Assembly (NCBI RefSeq): GCF_030010375.1
Contig: NZ_JASCRY010000001.1
Location: forward strand, 248,001-312,000
Direction: 5' to 3'
From: Flavobacterium yafengii
Lineage (GTDB): Bacteria > Bacteroidota > Bacteroidia > Flavobacteriales > Flavobacteriaceae
DNA length: 64,000 bases
Positions 55,253 through 63,180 of the stretch are shown here, piece by piece. The first letter of the stretch is position 1, and each line of letters opens with the position of its first letter. Under the pieces are notes generated by a model. That model was given only the letters and a program-made list of their open reading frames with translations. It was not told where the DNA came from and ran no database searches. The translations under genes and the position numbers were made by a program.

Positions 55253-55693
55253 TTATACCTTTTTAATCACATAGGTGACAATCCCCCAAATGATTAATTG
55301 ATTTTCTTCGGTGACTTTTATCGGAGAATAATTGGGGTTTTCTGGCATCAGATACAAACAGTCTTTCTCGAGTTGCATGCGTTTTACAGTAAATTCTCCA
55401 TCGATAAAACAAATTGCAATTTTATTATTCTGCGGTTCCAAGCTTCTATCCACAACGAGAACATCTTTGTCATTTATACCGGCATCAATCATGGAATTTC
55501 CTTTGACTTTGATGTAAAAAGTCGCCAACGGATTTTCACTCAATTCCTTGTTCAAATCGATATTCGTTTCCATAAAATCAGCTGCCGGCGATGGAAATCC
55601 AGCCGAAACACCTTCGTTTATGAAAGGAATTCGCAATTTACTTTCAAAATCAGGCAGAAAAAAATTCACTTTTTGCTCTTTGTTTATTGACAT
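55253..55693 (-). CDS. umuD: UmuD-like S24 self-cleaving subunit
   Basis: The 146-residue protein matches UmuD: cleavage site Ala31-Gly32 in SAGFPSPAADF, nucleophile Ser67 in KGNSMIDAG and general base Lys104 in EFTVKRM. RecA-induced self-cleavage should give UmuD', the active partner of polymerase V. The cleavage residue is Ala rather than the Cys of E. coli UmuD, as in LexA. Unusually, the gene follows umuC, with its ATG inside the umuC stop region (10-base overlap). Confidence 0.93.
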   Translation of the reverse strand: MSINKEQKVNFFLPDFESKLRIPFINEGVSAGFPSPAADFMETNIDLNKELSENPLATFYIKVKGNSMIDAGINDKDVLVVDRSLEPQNNKIAICFIDGEFTVKRMQLEKDCLYLMPENPNYSPIKVTEENQLIIWGIVTYVIKKV

Positions 55694-56958
55694 TTGATTT
55701 CGAGAATATGTTTAAAATTAGTGGTGTATCTGGGCGATAAATGATTCTGATTCATGTTCCAGGTCAAGCTTAAATTTTGGGTAGCCAACTTTACTTTTTT
55801 ATCGCCAATTTTGTTATTGAGGCCATCCATTACTTTCATCAGCACCAAATGTTTTGGATTTTCCTCATCAAACAACTGCAACTGTTTCTTGTCCTGATCA
55901 ATCAATTCGGTAACGATAACGCCCGCTTTCTTAAATTTTATAGTTTCATTTCCTTTGTGTAGTTTTTTCAACATATCGATGGCTGCATTCGAAATCGTCA
56001 ACGTAGAATTTGACGCATAAGGCAATGTAATCGCCATATTAAAATAATATTTTGAGGTTTGCACTTTATGTTTATCAACGACTAACATTACAATAATGGT
56101 ATGACAGCAGGAGTTTTGTTTTCGCAATTTCTCTGCACAAACCGCAGCAAAAGTAGCAACACGCTCGCGCAGCAAATCAAAATCAGCAATCTGTTTTGGA
56201 AAACTTCTGGTGGTAGCGATACTTTTCTTTTGGTCAACAATGGGTTCTAAATCCAAAACTGATTTTCCTTCGAGTTCATATTTTAAACGCAAACCCGTCA
56301 CACCCATTTCTTTCCTGATCCAAGCCTCGTGTTGCGGTGCAATAAAATCTAAAGCAGTTACAATGTTTTTGGCTTTCATCTTTTTATTCATCCGATAGCC
56401 AATGCCCCAAACATCTTCAATCTTTGTCCATTTCAAGGCTTTGATTCGTTTTTCTTCGGTGTCAATAACATAAACCCCTTGCGTCCTGTCTTGAAACTTC
56501 TTGGCAATTTTATTGGCTACTTTTGACAATGCTTTCGTTGGTGCAAAGCCAATGCAAACGGGAATTCCTACCCATTTTTGCACACGGGTTTTCATTTGGA
56601 TTCCATAATCCTGATAATCGGAAACAGTCAAACCATCAAAATTCAGGAAGGCTTCGTCAATGCTATAAATTTCTAGATTCGGTGTAAACTGACCTAAAAT
56701 TGACATCACCCGATTGCTAAAATCTCCATAAAGCGGATAATTTGAAGAAAATACTTTTACATTTTTCTCTTTTACCAATTCCCTAATTTTGAATATTGGC
56801 GCGCCCATAGGAACTCCAACATCCTTTGCTTCATTGCTTCTGGAAATCACACAGCCGTCATTATTTGACAATATTGCAACGGGTTTCCCTACGAATTCCG
56901 GTTGAAAAACACGTTCGCAGGAAGCATAAAAATTGTTACAATCGACTAAAGCATACAT
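55684..56958 (-). CDS. umuC: Y-family DNA polymerase UmuC
   Basis: The 424-residue translesion polymerase starts at the family-typical MYALVDCNNFYASCERVF. Asp6, Asp101 and Glu102 (SIDEAF) are the catalytic metal ligands. The thumb, little-finger and C-terminal UmuC-specific regions follow. With UmuD' it forms error-prone polymerase V. The gene precedes umuD, opposite to E. coli. The -7 box ends only four bases before the ATG, so the mRNA may be nearly leaderless. Confidence 0.95.
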   Translation of the reverse strand: MYALVDCNNFYASCERVFQPEFVGKPVAILSNNDGCVISRSNEAKDVGVPMGAPIFKIRELVKEKNVKVFSSNYPLYGDFSNRVMSILGQFTPNLEIYSIDEAFLNFDGLTVSDYQDYGIQMKTRVQKWVGIPVCIGFAPTKALSKVANKIAKKFQDRTQGVYVIDTEEKRIKALKWTKIEDVWGIGYRMNKKMKAKNIVTALDFIAPQHEAWIRKEMGVTGLRLKYELEGKSVLDLEPIVDQKKSIATTRSFPKQIADFDLLRERVATFAAVCAEKLRKQNSCCHTIIVMLVVDKHKVQTSKYYFNMAITLPYASNSTLTISNAAIDMLKKLHKGNETIKFKKAGVIVTELIDQDKKQLQLFDEENPKHLVLMKVMDGLNNKIGDKKVKLATQNLSLTWNMNQNHLSPRYTTNFKHILEIKCQ

Positions 56959-56999
56959 GTTACAAAATTACTCAATATCCCTCGATGCGAGTTTGTAAC
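56959..56999. promoter_or_regulatory. umuC promoter with flanking inverted repeat
   Basis: On the minus strand TAATTTTG (56970-56963) is the -7 box. GTTACAAA (56959-56966) and TTTGTAAC (56992-56999) form an 8-bp inverted repeat with 25 bases between, extending imperfectly through ACTC/GAG. It could be an SOS-type operator, but TTTGTAAC also extends other -7 boxes here. Confidence 0.5.
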
Positions 57000-57361
57000 T
57001 AAAGTTAATTTTAAGGATTGTTGATAAGTAGTTTTATACAAAAAAGTTTTAAAAAATGAAATGATTTTTCTTTTATTGAGATTCGTTCTTTATCAAAACC
57101 ACAAAAAAACGCATCAAGTCCAACAAGAATTGTATTAAAAAAATCTTAATGTTCGCTTCTGTATAAAATTATTTTCTATTTTTTTAAAATACTAACACAT
57201 TGATTTAAAGTAAATTAAATATTTAAAATCAATCTATAACCTAAAAACACAAAACCGTGATTCAAATCTTTGGCACGCTACTTGGATATACCTAATCAAA
57301 TAAGTAAAAAAAGCGAAAGCCGAAAAGCTCAAGAGTAGGCAAAATTCAAAATATAATTATC
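57000..57361. other. Long leader/intergenic region
   Basis: No coding frame is convincing. It holds the sigma-54-like element at 57270 and an A-rich leader just before the secreted repeat protein. Confidence 0.5.
57270..57286 (+). promoter_or_regulatory. Sigma-54-like promoter
   Basis: TTGGCACGCTACTTGGA fits the -24/-12 consensus TTGGCACG-N4-TTGC except that the last C is G. GG at 57272 and GG at 57284 are 10 bases apart as required. It lies 75 bases before the ATG. Confidence 0.45.
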
Positions 57362-58024
57362 ATGAAAAAAATTACCCTTTTAGTAGCTAGTATCTTCGTA
57401 TTTGGAGGTAGTGTAGTGAATGCCGCAGAGAAAATCGATTTTTCTGTAGAAAGAAGATCTCCCGTAGATTTTAGAAATGCCGACCCAATTGTGTTCACAG
57501 AAAGAGGAATTGAGTTCTTCATATTCCCTGATGGACAATTTGATTTTAATACACGCCCTTCAACCGGTTCAACTGGTGGGATGTATTATAAAGCAGGCAA
57601 AAAAAATGGCATGAATAAAACGTATGGTGCACCCGCAAATTATCGAAATGGAAATTATGGTGTAAAAGTGGAACACGACAACATGGGCAGAGTAAGACGT
57701 ATTGGAAATGTGATGATCAACTATGACTCAAATGATAGAGTTAAACGAGTGGGTTCAGTTTATATGACCTACAACCGTTATGCTTTGGAACGAGTAGGTG
57801 GTTTAGAAATCATCTACAACCGTCGTGGTCAAATTGTTGATATTGTTGGAGCCGTAAAAGGTGGCAGAGGTTATGAATATAGCCAAAATAGCAATGGAAA
57901 CAACGATTATGGCAACAGCCAAAACTCGAATGATGATGACTATTACAGAACAAATGGTACAAAAGCCAAAATCGAGGATACGAAAGTATCAGGAAGTGTA
58001 GCCATCAGAATAGACAGAAGATAG
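57362..58024 (+). CDS. Secreted repeat protein, flavobacterial hypothetical
   Basis: The 220-residue product has a signal peptide (MKKITLLVASIFVFGGSVVNA). The centre (about 95-160) consists of three approximate 20-residue beta repeats: RVRRIGNVMINYDSND, RVKRVGSVYMTYNRYA and LERVGGLEIIYNRRGQ. An Asn/Ser/Asp-rich low-complexity stretch (170-200) follows. No enzyme motif is seen. The repeats suggest a beta-solenoid or sheet, perhaps a surface or periplasmic structural protein. It is a single gene behind a sigma-54-like promoter and followed by a terminator. Confidence 0.75.
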   Translation: MKKITLLVASIFVFGGSVVNAAEKIDFSVERRSPVDFRNADPIVFTERGIEFFIFPDGQFDFNTRPSTGSTGGMYYKAGKKNGMNKTYGAPANYRNGNYGVKVEHDNMGRVRRIGNVMINYDSNDRVKRVGSVYMTYNRYALERVGGLEIIYNRRGQIVDIVGAVKGGRGYEYSQNSNGNNDYGNSQNSNDDDYYRTNGTKAKIEDTKVSGSVAIRIDRR

Positions 58025-58052
58025 TTAGTTAGTTATATAAATGGTTTGTTTG

Positions 58053-58090
58053 AAATTCCTGCTGGTAGTTGTATCAGCGGGAATTTTTTT
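58053..58090 (+). terminator. Terminator of the secreted repeat protein gene
   Basis: AAATTCCTGCTG / CAGCGGGAATTT forms a 12-bp stem with one G-T pair, followed by a T run. Confidence 0.8.
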
Positions 58091-58123
58091 TGAATTACTA
58101 CACATTAAAATCTTTCGTAGTAT

Positions 58124-58996
58124 TTACTTGAGTACGGATTTCAGTTCCTGGCGGTATTGCGAAGCGCTTTTACCAGTGAATTCTTTGAACGATTTATTGA
58201 AGTAACTGAAGTTATTAAAACCACTTTCATAGCAAATCTCAGTGATGCTGATGGGTTTTTCAGCCAACAGTTTAGATGCGTGAACCAAGCGGTAATCATT
58301 TACAAATTTGGTAAAAGTTTTGTTGGTTATCTTTTTGAAATACCTGCAAAAAGAAGGTTCTGTCATACTTACCAATTCCGAAACTTCTTCCAGCGCAATA
58401 TGTTCCTGAAAATTATCTTTTACATAATTAAAAACAGCGTTGATGCGGTCATTATCCTGCATTTGCATTTCCATCGAAAATCCATCTGCATTCAAAACAG
58501 TAGATTCATTGGATAATTCCAGTTCATTCAGAATACTTAACATGGTCAACAACCTTTCAAATTGCGACTGTTGTTCCATCAATTCTATCTTCTTCCCTAT
58601 CTTTTTTTTGGTCTCTCCTTCAAAAGCAATTCCGGCTTTGGCTTGACTAAAAAGATTCCGAATATTCGTCATTTCGGAAATATCAAAAAATCCATTCCCT
58701 AAGAAATCCGGTTTCATCTGTATCACCGTTTCGTTTTTGTTTCCAGTTTCTTCATTGGTAAACCCACAATGCGGCAGGTTACTTCCTATCAGGATCAAAT
58801 CCCCATCGGTGTAATACGAAATGTGACTCCCAATCTGGCGTTTTCCGGAACCACCATTTACAAAAACAAGTTCAATTTCAGGATGATAATGCCACAAGTG
58901 CGCTTTACTGTTCGCATTTTCAACATATTTCGAAAAGTAAAAAGAGCTCCCGAAAGAAGGCGCTATAATTTCAAAAGCTGGCGGTATAATTTTCAT
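58124..58996 (-). CDS. AraC family transcriptional regulator
   Basis: The 290-residue protein has an N-terminal cupin sensor domain (about 15-110; WHYHPEIELVFVNGGSG) and a C-terminal double HTH (about 185-285) with ITEICYESGFNNFSYFNKSFKEFTG, the AraC signature. The cupin suggests a sugar or small-ligand sensor. The Gfo/Idh/MocA gene two genes away could be a target, but this is a guess. Minus-strand -7 boxes lie at 59021 and 59030. Confidence 0.93.
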   Translation of the reverse strand: MKIIPPAFEIIAPSFGSSFYFSKYVENANSKAHLWHYHPEIELVFVNGGSGKRQIGSHISYYTDGDLILIGSNLPHCGFTNEETGNKNETVIQMKPDFLGNGFFDISEMTNIRNLFSQAKAGIAFEGETKKKIGKKIELMEQQSQFERLLTMLSILNELELSNESTVLNADGFSMEMQMQDNDRINAVFNYVKDNFQEHIALEEVSELVSMTEPSFCRYFKKITNKTFTKFVNDYRLVHASKLLAEKPISITEICYESGFNNFSYFNKSFKEFTGKSASQYRQELKSVLK

Positions 58997-59020
58997 ACGA
59001 ATCCGTATTTAGAATTAGCA

Positions 59021-59037
59021 CAAATTTACCAAAAATA
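59021..59037 (-). promoter_or_regulatory. Candidate -7 boxes of the araC-type gene
   Basis: Minus-strand TAAATTTG (59028-59021) and TATTTTTG (59037-59030) both match TAnnTTTG. No TTG lies at the expected distance. Confidence 0.35.
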
Positions 59038-59185
59038 GATACTCAATTAACTTTTTTAACCTTAATCGATTTCGTAAAAGGTAAAATAGCACACAAATTA
59101 GAAAATTGAGCACTACTCATACTGAATAGGTTAGACTAATTTAGCCCCAGATAAGTATCATTATAAATCTAAAAAGATTACAATT

Positions 59186-59782
59186 ATGAAAAAGATTTTA
59201 AAATTTAGTTTAGTGTTAGCCGCAGTAGTATTGACTGCCGTACAAGCACATGCAGGAAACGCAGATTTTTCACTGGATTTAATAAAAGAAGAAGGAAAAA
59301 CTGTAAGTTTTAGTTTGAAAGAGATTAAGAAAATTAATTTGTCTATTTATGACACCAATGACAGTTTAATCTATCAGGAAAAAGTTACTTCTGAAGACAA
59401 TATCAATAGAACCTATGATTTGACTGCTTTGCCAGACGGAATCTACTTCTTGAAAGCGGAGAGCGATCTTAAAATTTCAAAGTATAAAATTGAAGTAGTG
59501 GGTAACAAAGCAAAATTATCTGCTGATGCTATTTCTGAAGTGTACAAACCAGTTTTGGTAAACAAAAACGGAATCGTTACCGTTAACATTTTAAACCCGA
59601 AAAAAGCTCCGGTTACTGTTGCCATTTACAACTCAGATCAAACTGAAGTGTACAATGAAACTTTGACTGCTGATTTTTATGTTGGCAAAATATTTGACTT
59701 AACTAGCGCTCAAAACGGTAAATATACGTTTGATATAACGTACAATGGTAAAACATTTAGCGAAACAGTTGCTATCAAATAG
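59186..59782 (+). CDS. Secreted protein with two Por-tail-like beta-sandwich repeats
   Basis: The 198-residue product has a signal peptide (MKKILKFSLVLAAVVLTAVQAHA). Two similar halves follow: one with NLSIYDTNDSLIYQEKV and LPDGIYFLKAES, the other with TVAIYNSDQTEVYNETL and AQNGKYTFDITYNGK. Each resembles the fold of T9SS C-terminal sorting domains, but neither sits after a passenger domain, so sorting is not implied. It may be a small secreted binding protein. Function unknown. Confidence 0.7.
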   Translation: MKKILKFSLVLAAVVLTAVQAHAGNADFSLDLIKEEGKTVSFSLKEIKKINLSIYDTNDSLIYQEKVTSEDNINRTYDLTALPDGIYFLKAESDLKISKYKIEVVGNKAKLSADAISEVYKPVLVNKNGIVTVNILNPKKAPVTVAIYNSDQTEVYNETLTADFYVGKIFDLTSAQNGKYTFDITYNGKTFSETVAIK

Positions 59783-59805
59783 TGATTAAATAAATTGTAG
59801 TAGTT

Positions 59806-59838
59806 AAGAGGCTGTCTTTATCGGACAGCCTCTTTTTT
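59806..59838. terminator. Terminator between convergent genes
   Basis: AAGAGGCTGTC / GACAGCCTCTT with loop TTTATCG is followed by a T run. Confidence 0.85.
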
Positions 59839-59860
59839 TGTTTTAAACAATTGAAAAACA

Positions 59861-60844
59861 CTATAAATTCCCGATAATCTGGTCCATAACCCAACTCGTA
59901 TGAGCTCCTGTCAAACCTGTAGAAGGATGTTTACTGTTCCCCAGAAGGTCTTCTCGCATTTGCTGAACATGATACAACTGAATATTTTCAGGATGGTCAA
60001 TGAATACTTCTGTTTGCCCTTGTTCGTTAGAAAGCAATACGGGATCATTTTCAAATACAGAAAACGTTATTTTTCCTTTGCTTCCATAGATGTCCACTTT
60101 ATCTTCCCGTTCATAGCAACCAAAGTTCCAGCTGCCTGAACCCGTAGTTCCAGACTCATGTAACCAACTAGCGGCAGCAGCATCTTTAGCCGAATACAAT
60201 CCCTGTTGATTGAGACTTAACCCGGAAACCTGTTTTATATTTCCCAAAAGATGTGTGAATAAATCCAGACCATGACTTGCTAAATCATCAAAATAACCAC
60301 CTGTAGCAATAGCGGTATCAGTTCGCCAATTGTATTCTCCAGATAAATCTTTAGCATTTGCCGGTTTACTCAAATGCCATCTTATGTGCCTGATTTTGCC
60401 AATGCAACCTGTATCAAGCCACGTTTTCACCTGTTCAAAACGAGGTAACGAACGGCGGTAATAGGCAACAAACAAAGGAATATTTTCTGCTGCAAAAGCA
60501 GTATAAATGGCGAGACTGTCTTGATAATTTGGTGCCAAAGGTTTTTCGACACAACAAATCTTCCCGGCTGCAGCGACCTTGAGTCCGTAAAATTTATGAA
60601 CATCTGGAGGTGTGGCAATATAAATCGCATCAATCTCAGGATCATTAATCAAATCATCAGCATTTGTGTAATACTTGCTAATTCCATGCCTTTTAGCATA
60701 ATCCGCAGCCTTAACCACATCTCTTCGCATTACTGCGACCACTTCAAAACCATCCGTTTTCTGGTATGCAGGACCACTTTTCAGTTCGGTAACATCACCA
60801 CAGCCTAATATTCCCCAACGGATTACTTTTGTACGTTCACTCAT
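59861..60844 (-). CDS. Gfo/Idh/MocA family oxidoreductase
   Basis: The 327-residue NAD(P)-dependent enzyme has an N-terminal Rossmann fold (IRWGILGCGDVTELKSGPAY) and the EKP motif CVEKPLAPN, where the lysine is catalytic. A C-terminal alpha/beta substrate domain with YFDDLASHGLDLFTHLLGN follows. It oxidises or reduces a sugar or cyclitol; the exact substrate cannot be read. No export signal is visible, so it is cytoplasmic. The frnE-like gene lies 53 bases upstream on the same strand, and the two may be cotranscribed. Confidence 0.92.
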   Translation of the reverse strand: MSERTKVIRWGILGCGDVTELKSGPAYQKTDGFEVVAVMRRDVVKAADYAKRHGISKYYTNADDLINDPEIDAIYIATPPDVHKFYGLKVAAAGKICCVEKPLAPNYQDSLAIYTAFAAENIPLFVAYYRRSLPRFEQVKTWLDTGCIGKIRHIRWHLSKPANAKDLSGEYNWRTDTAIATGGYFDDLASHGLDLFTHLLGNIKQVSGLSLNQQGLYSAKDAAAASWLHESGTTGSGSWNFGCYEREDKVDIYGSKGKITFSVFENDPVLLSNEQGQTEVFIDHPENIQLYHVQQMREDLLGNSKHPSTGLTGAHTSWVMDQIIGNL

Positions 60845-60897
60845 AATTACTAATTTTTCAATGCTTCTGACAATTTAGAATAAAATGGTTTATAGTC

Positions 60898-61614
60898 TTA
60901 ATTACAACCATCGATTCCACAACTGTCTCCATCGGTAGTATTCAATACCGTAACTTTCGAATCAAATTTACCTTCTTCCCATACTTTTTCAAGTGTTTTC
61001 ACAAATGTTTCGACATGTTGTGCACCCGAAACTGCATATTTATTATCGAAAACAAAGAAGGGAACACCTTGAACACCCACAGATTGCGCTTCATTGATAT
61101 CTTGCTGCACTTCATTTGCGTAGGCATTAGAATGCAATACTTCATCAATGGATTCAGCATTCAGTCCTACTTCCAATCCCAATGCTTTCAATGTATCCAA
61201 ATTATTTATGTTCTTACCATCAATCAAATAGGCTTTGAACAGTAATTCTTCTAAGTCATTTGCCAAATTATACTTTTTCGCCAAATGCAACAAGCGATGT
61301 GCATGCAATGAATTCGCCATAACCGCTTTTTCGAAATGGAAATCCAATCCTGAATTTTTAGCATTTTGAGTCATATTATCAAGCATCTCTTGTGCCCAAT
61401 CGGTATCTTTTCTATATTTTTCTGCCAAATGCTCGACCATATTATCATCGGGAGAAGCAATAAAACTTGGGTCCAACTGAAAGCTTTTCCATTCAATTTC
61501 AACTGCATCTTTATGCTCGAAATTTTGTAAAGCACCTTCTATTCTCCTTTTTCCTATATAACAAAACGGACACATGATATCCGACCAGATTTGTATTTTT
61601 AATGTATTTCCCAT
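60898..61614 (-). CDS. DsbA family oxidoreductase, FrnE-like
   Basis: The 238-residue protein has a thioredoxin-fold core with active site CPFC (15-18) in SDIMCPFCYIGKRRIEGAL, a helical insertion (60-170) and GVQGVPFFVFDNKYAVSGAQ holding the cis-proline. This is the FrnE/2-hydroxychromene carboxylate isomerase-like branch of DsbA proteins. The end carries a further pair of cysteines (DSCGIDGCN), as in Deinococcus FrnE, which may be redox-active. It has no signal peptide, so it should work in the cytoplasm. Confidence 0.92.
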   Translation of the reverse strand: MGNTLKIQIWSDIMCPFCYIGKRRIEGALQNFEHKDAVEIEWKSFQLDPSFIASPDDNMVEHLAEKYRKDTDWAQEMLDNMTQNAKNSGLDFHFEKAVMANSLHAHRLLHLAKKYNLANDLEELLFKAYLIDGKNINNLDTLKALGLEVGLNAESIDEVLHSNAYANEVQQDINEAQSVGVQGVPFFVFDNKYAVSGAQHVETFVKTLEKVWEEGKFDSKVTVLNTTDGDSCGIDGCN

Positions 61615-61643
61615 CTTCTTTTATTTAGTAAACGATTAAAATC

Positions 61644-61683
61644 ATTTGTATATACAAATTTAATGAAAGTAGTTTGAAAACAA
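61644..61683 (-). promoter_or_regulatory. frnE-like gene promoter with palindrome
   Basis: On the minus strand TTG (61683-61681) and TAAATTTG (61662-61655) are 18 bases apart. The perfect 16-bp palindrome ATTTGTATATACAAAT (61644-61659) covers the -7 box and the expected transcription start. Confidence 0.65.
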
Positions 61684-61742
61684 TTCGACATTAAGCTTTT
61701 ATTAGGAAATGGAAGATTAGTAAATATTCGAAAAAGCCAATA

Positions 61743-61776
61743 AAAAAACCATCAAAATTGCTCTTGATGGTTTTTT
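61743..61776 (-). terminator. Terminator of the nuo operon
   Basis: The 13-bp stem AAAAAACCATCAA / TTGATGGTTTTTT follows the nuoN stop codon on the minus strand. Confidence 0.88.
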
Positions 61777-61797
61777 GTATATTTTTAAAATTTTGGT

Positions 61798-63168
61798 TTA
61801 TGCCAATAAATCCAATACTAAAGATGGGAACAACCCTAATGCGATATTCAACACAATTGCTATAACAGCAACTGCATAAATAATAACTGGAGTTCCTTTT
61901 CGTTCTTCGTTTGGTTCTTTCGTGTACATCGCCAAAATCAATTTGAAGTAGTATCCAACGCTTATAATAGAGTTCACCACTGCCACGATTACTAAAGCCA
62001 AATAACCCGCTTGAATCGTTTGACTGAACAAAACCAACTTAGCAAAGAATCCCGCAAAAATTGGAATACCAGCCATAGACAGTAAAGCTGCCGTAAGAAT
62101 GGCTGCTAACAATGGGTTGGTTTTTCCTAATCCGTGGAAATTCACAATATCTTCGTTGTCTCTATTTTTACAAACGTATAAAATCACACTAAAAGCTGCG
62201 ATTCCAGATAAAGAATACGCTGAGGCATAATACAACAAACTTCCTGCTGATGTAGACAAACTCAATAAAGTCATCAACATAAAACCGGCGTGAGAAACCC
62301 CTGAAAAAGCCAACATACGTTTTACATTCGTTTGTCTCAAAGCCATAATATTACCAACGGTCATCGAAGCCATAGCAATAATAACTACTACCATTTTGAA
62401 TGACTCAGAAACATCAGCATTCATAACCGATAATAATTTGTACAAACTCGCCATAGCAACTACTTTCGCCAAAGTACTCATCAAGGCTGTTGTCAAGGCT
62501 GGAGAACCTTCATAAACGTCCGGTGCCCAGAAATGAAATGGAACTGCCGCCACTTTAAACAACATTCCTATTGTTACCAATACAATCCCTATTGGGAACC
62601 AAACCGGCAATTCAGCTGATTGTGATAATTCACTGATTTCAGTAACATCAAAACTTCCCATAGCTCCGTAAATTAAACAGATACCAAACAGAATGATTCC
62701 CGATGCAAAAGATCCCATTAAGAAATACTTCATTCCTGCTTCGTTACTTTTTAAATTCATACGATCACTTGCCGCAAGAATATAAAGCGCAATAGATAAT
62801 ACTTCGATTCCTAAAAAGAACATCGCTAAGTTTCCAAAAGAAACCATTGCTACTGCTCCTGCCAATAAAAATATTTTTATGGCAATATAATCCGAGATTT
62901 TAGATTGATGATTTTCGTAAAAATTATGTCCTAAAGCCACCAAGAAAATGGTAAGCACAATAAACAAAGACGAAAAAGTACTTGAAAATTTACTCACAAC
63001 AATCATGTTGTTGTAGTAACTCTCCGTTGAATTAAATTCAGATATGGTTAAACCCAGCACTCCCAATAATCCAAGTATTGTTATTGGAACAATGGCTTTC
63101 CTTAAATTAAAAATTTCAAATAAAAGGCATAAAACACCTAATCCTATTATAGCTATTAATGTATTCAT
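61798..63168 (-). CDS. nuoN: NADH-quinone oxidoreductase subunit N
   Basis: The 456-residue membrane subunit of respiratory complex I has about 14 hydrophobic segments and the antiporter-like core. The lysine of KVAAVPFHFWAPDVYEGSP and the conserved Glu in MFFLGIEVLSIALYILAASD belong to the proton channel. It is the last nuo gene, 12 bases after nuoM and followed by a terminator, matching the usual order L-M-N. Confidence 0.97.
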   Translation of the reverse strand: MNTLIAIIGLGVLCLLFEIFNLRKAIVPITILGLLGVLGLTISEFNSTESYYNNMIVVSKFSSTFSSLFIVLTIFLVALGHNFYENHQSKISDYIAIKIFLLAGAVAMVSFGNLAMFFLGIEVLSIALYILAASDRMNLKSNEAGMKYFLMGSFASGIILFGICLIYGAMGSFDVTEISELSQSAELPVWFPIGIVLVTIGMLFKVAAVPFHFWAPDVYEGSPALTTALMSTLAKVVAMASLYKLLSVMNADVSESFKMVVVIIAMASMTVGNIMALRQTNVKRMLAFSGVSHAGFMLMTLLSLSTSAGSLLYYASAYSLSGIAAFSVILYVCKNRDNEDIVNFHGLGKTNPLLAAILTAALLSMAGIPIFAGFFAKLVLFSQTIQAGYLALVIVAVVNSIISVGYYFKLILAMYTKEPNEERKGTPVIIYAVAVIAIVLNIALGLFPSLVLDLLA

Positions 63169-63180
63169 TTTTTATTTGAC

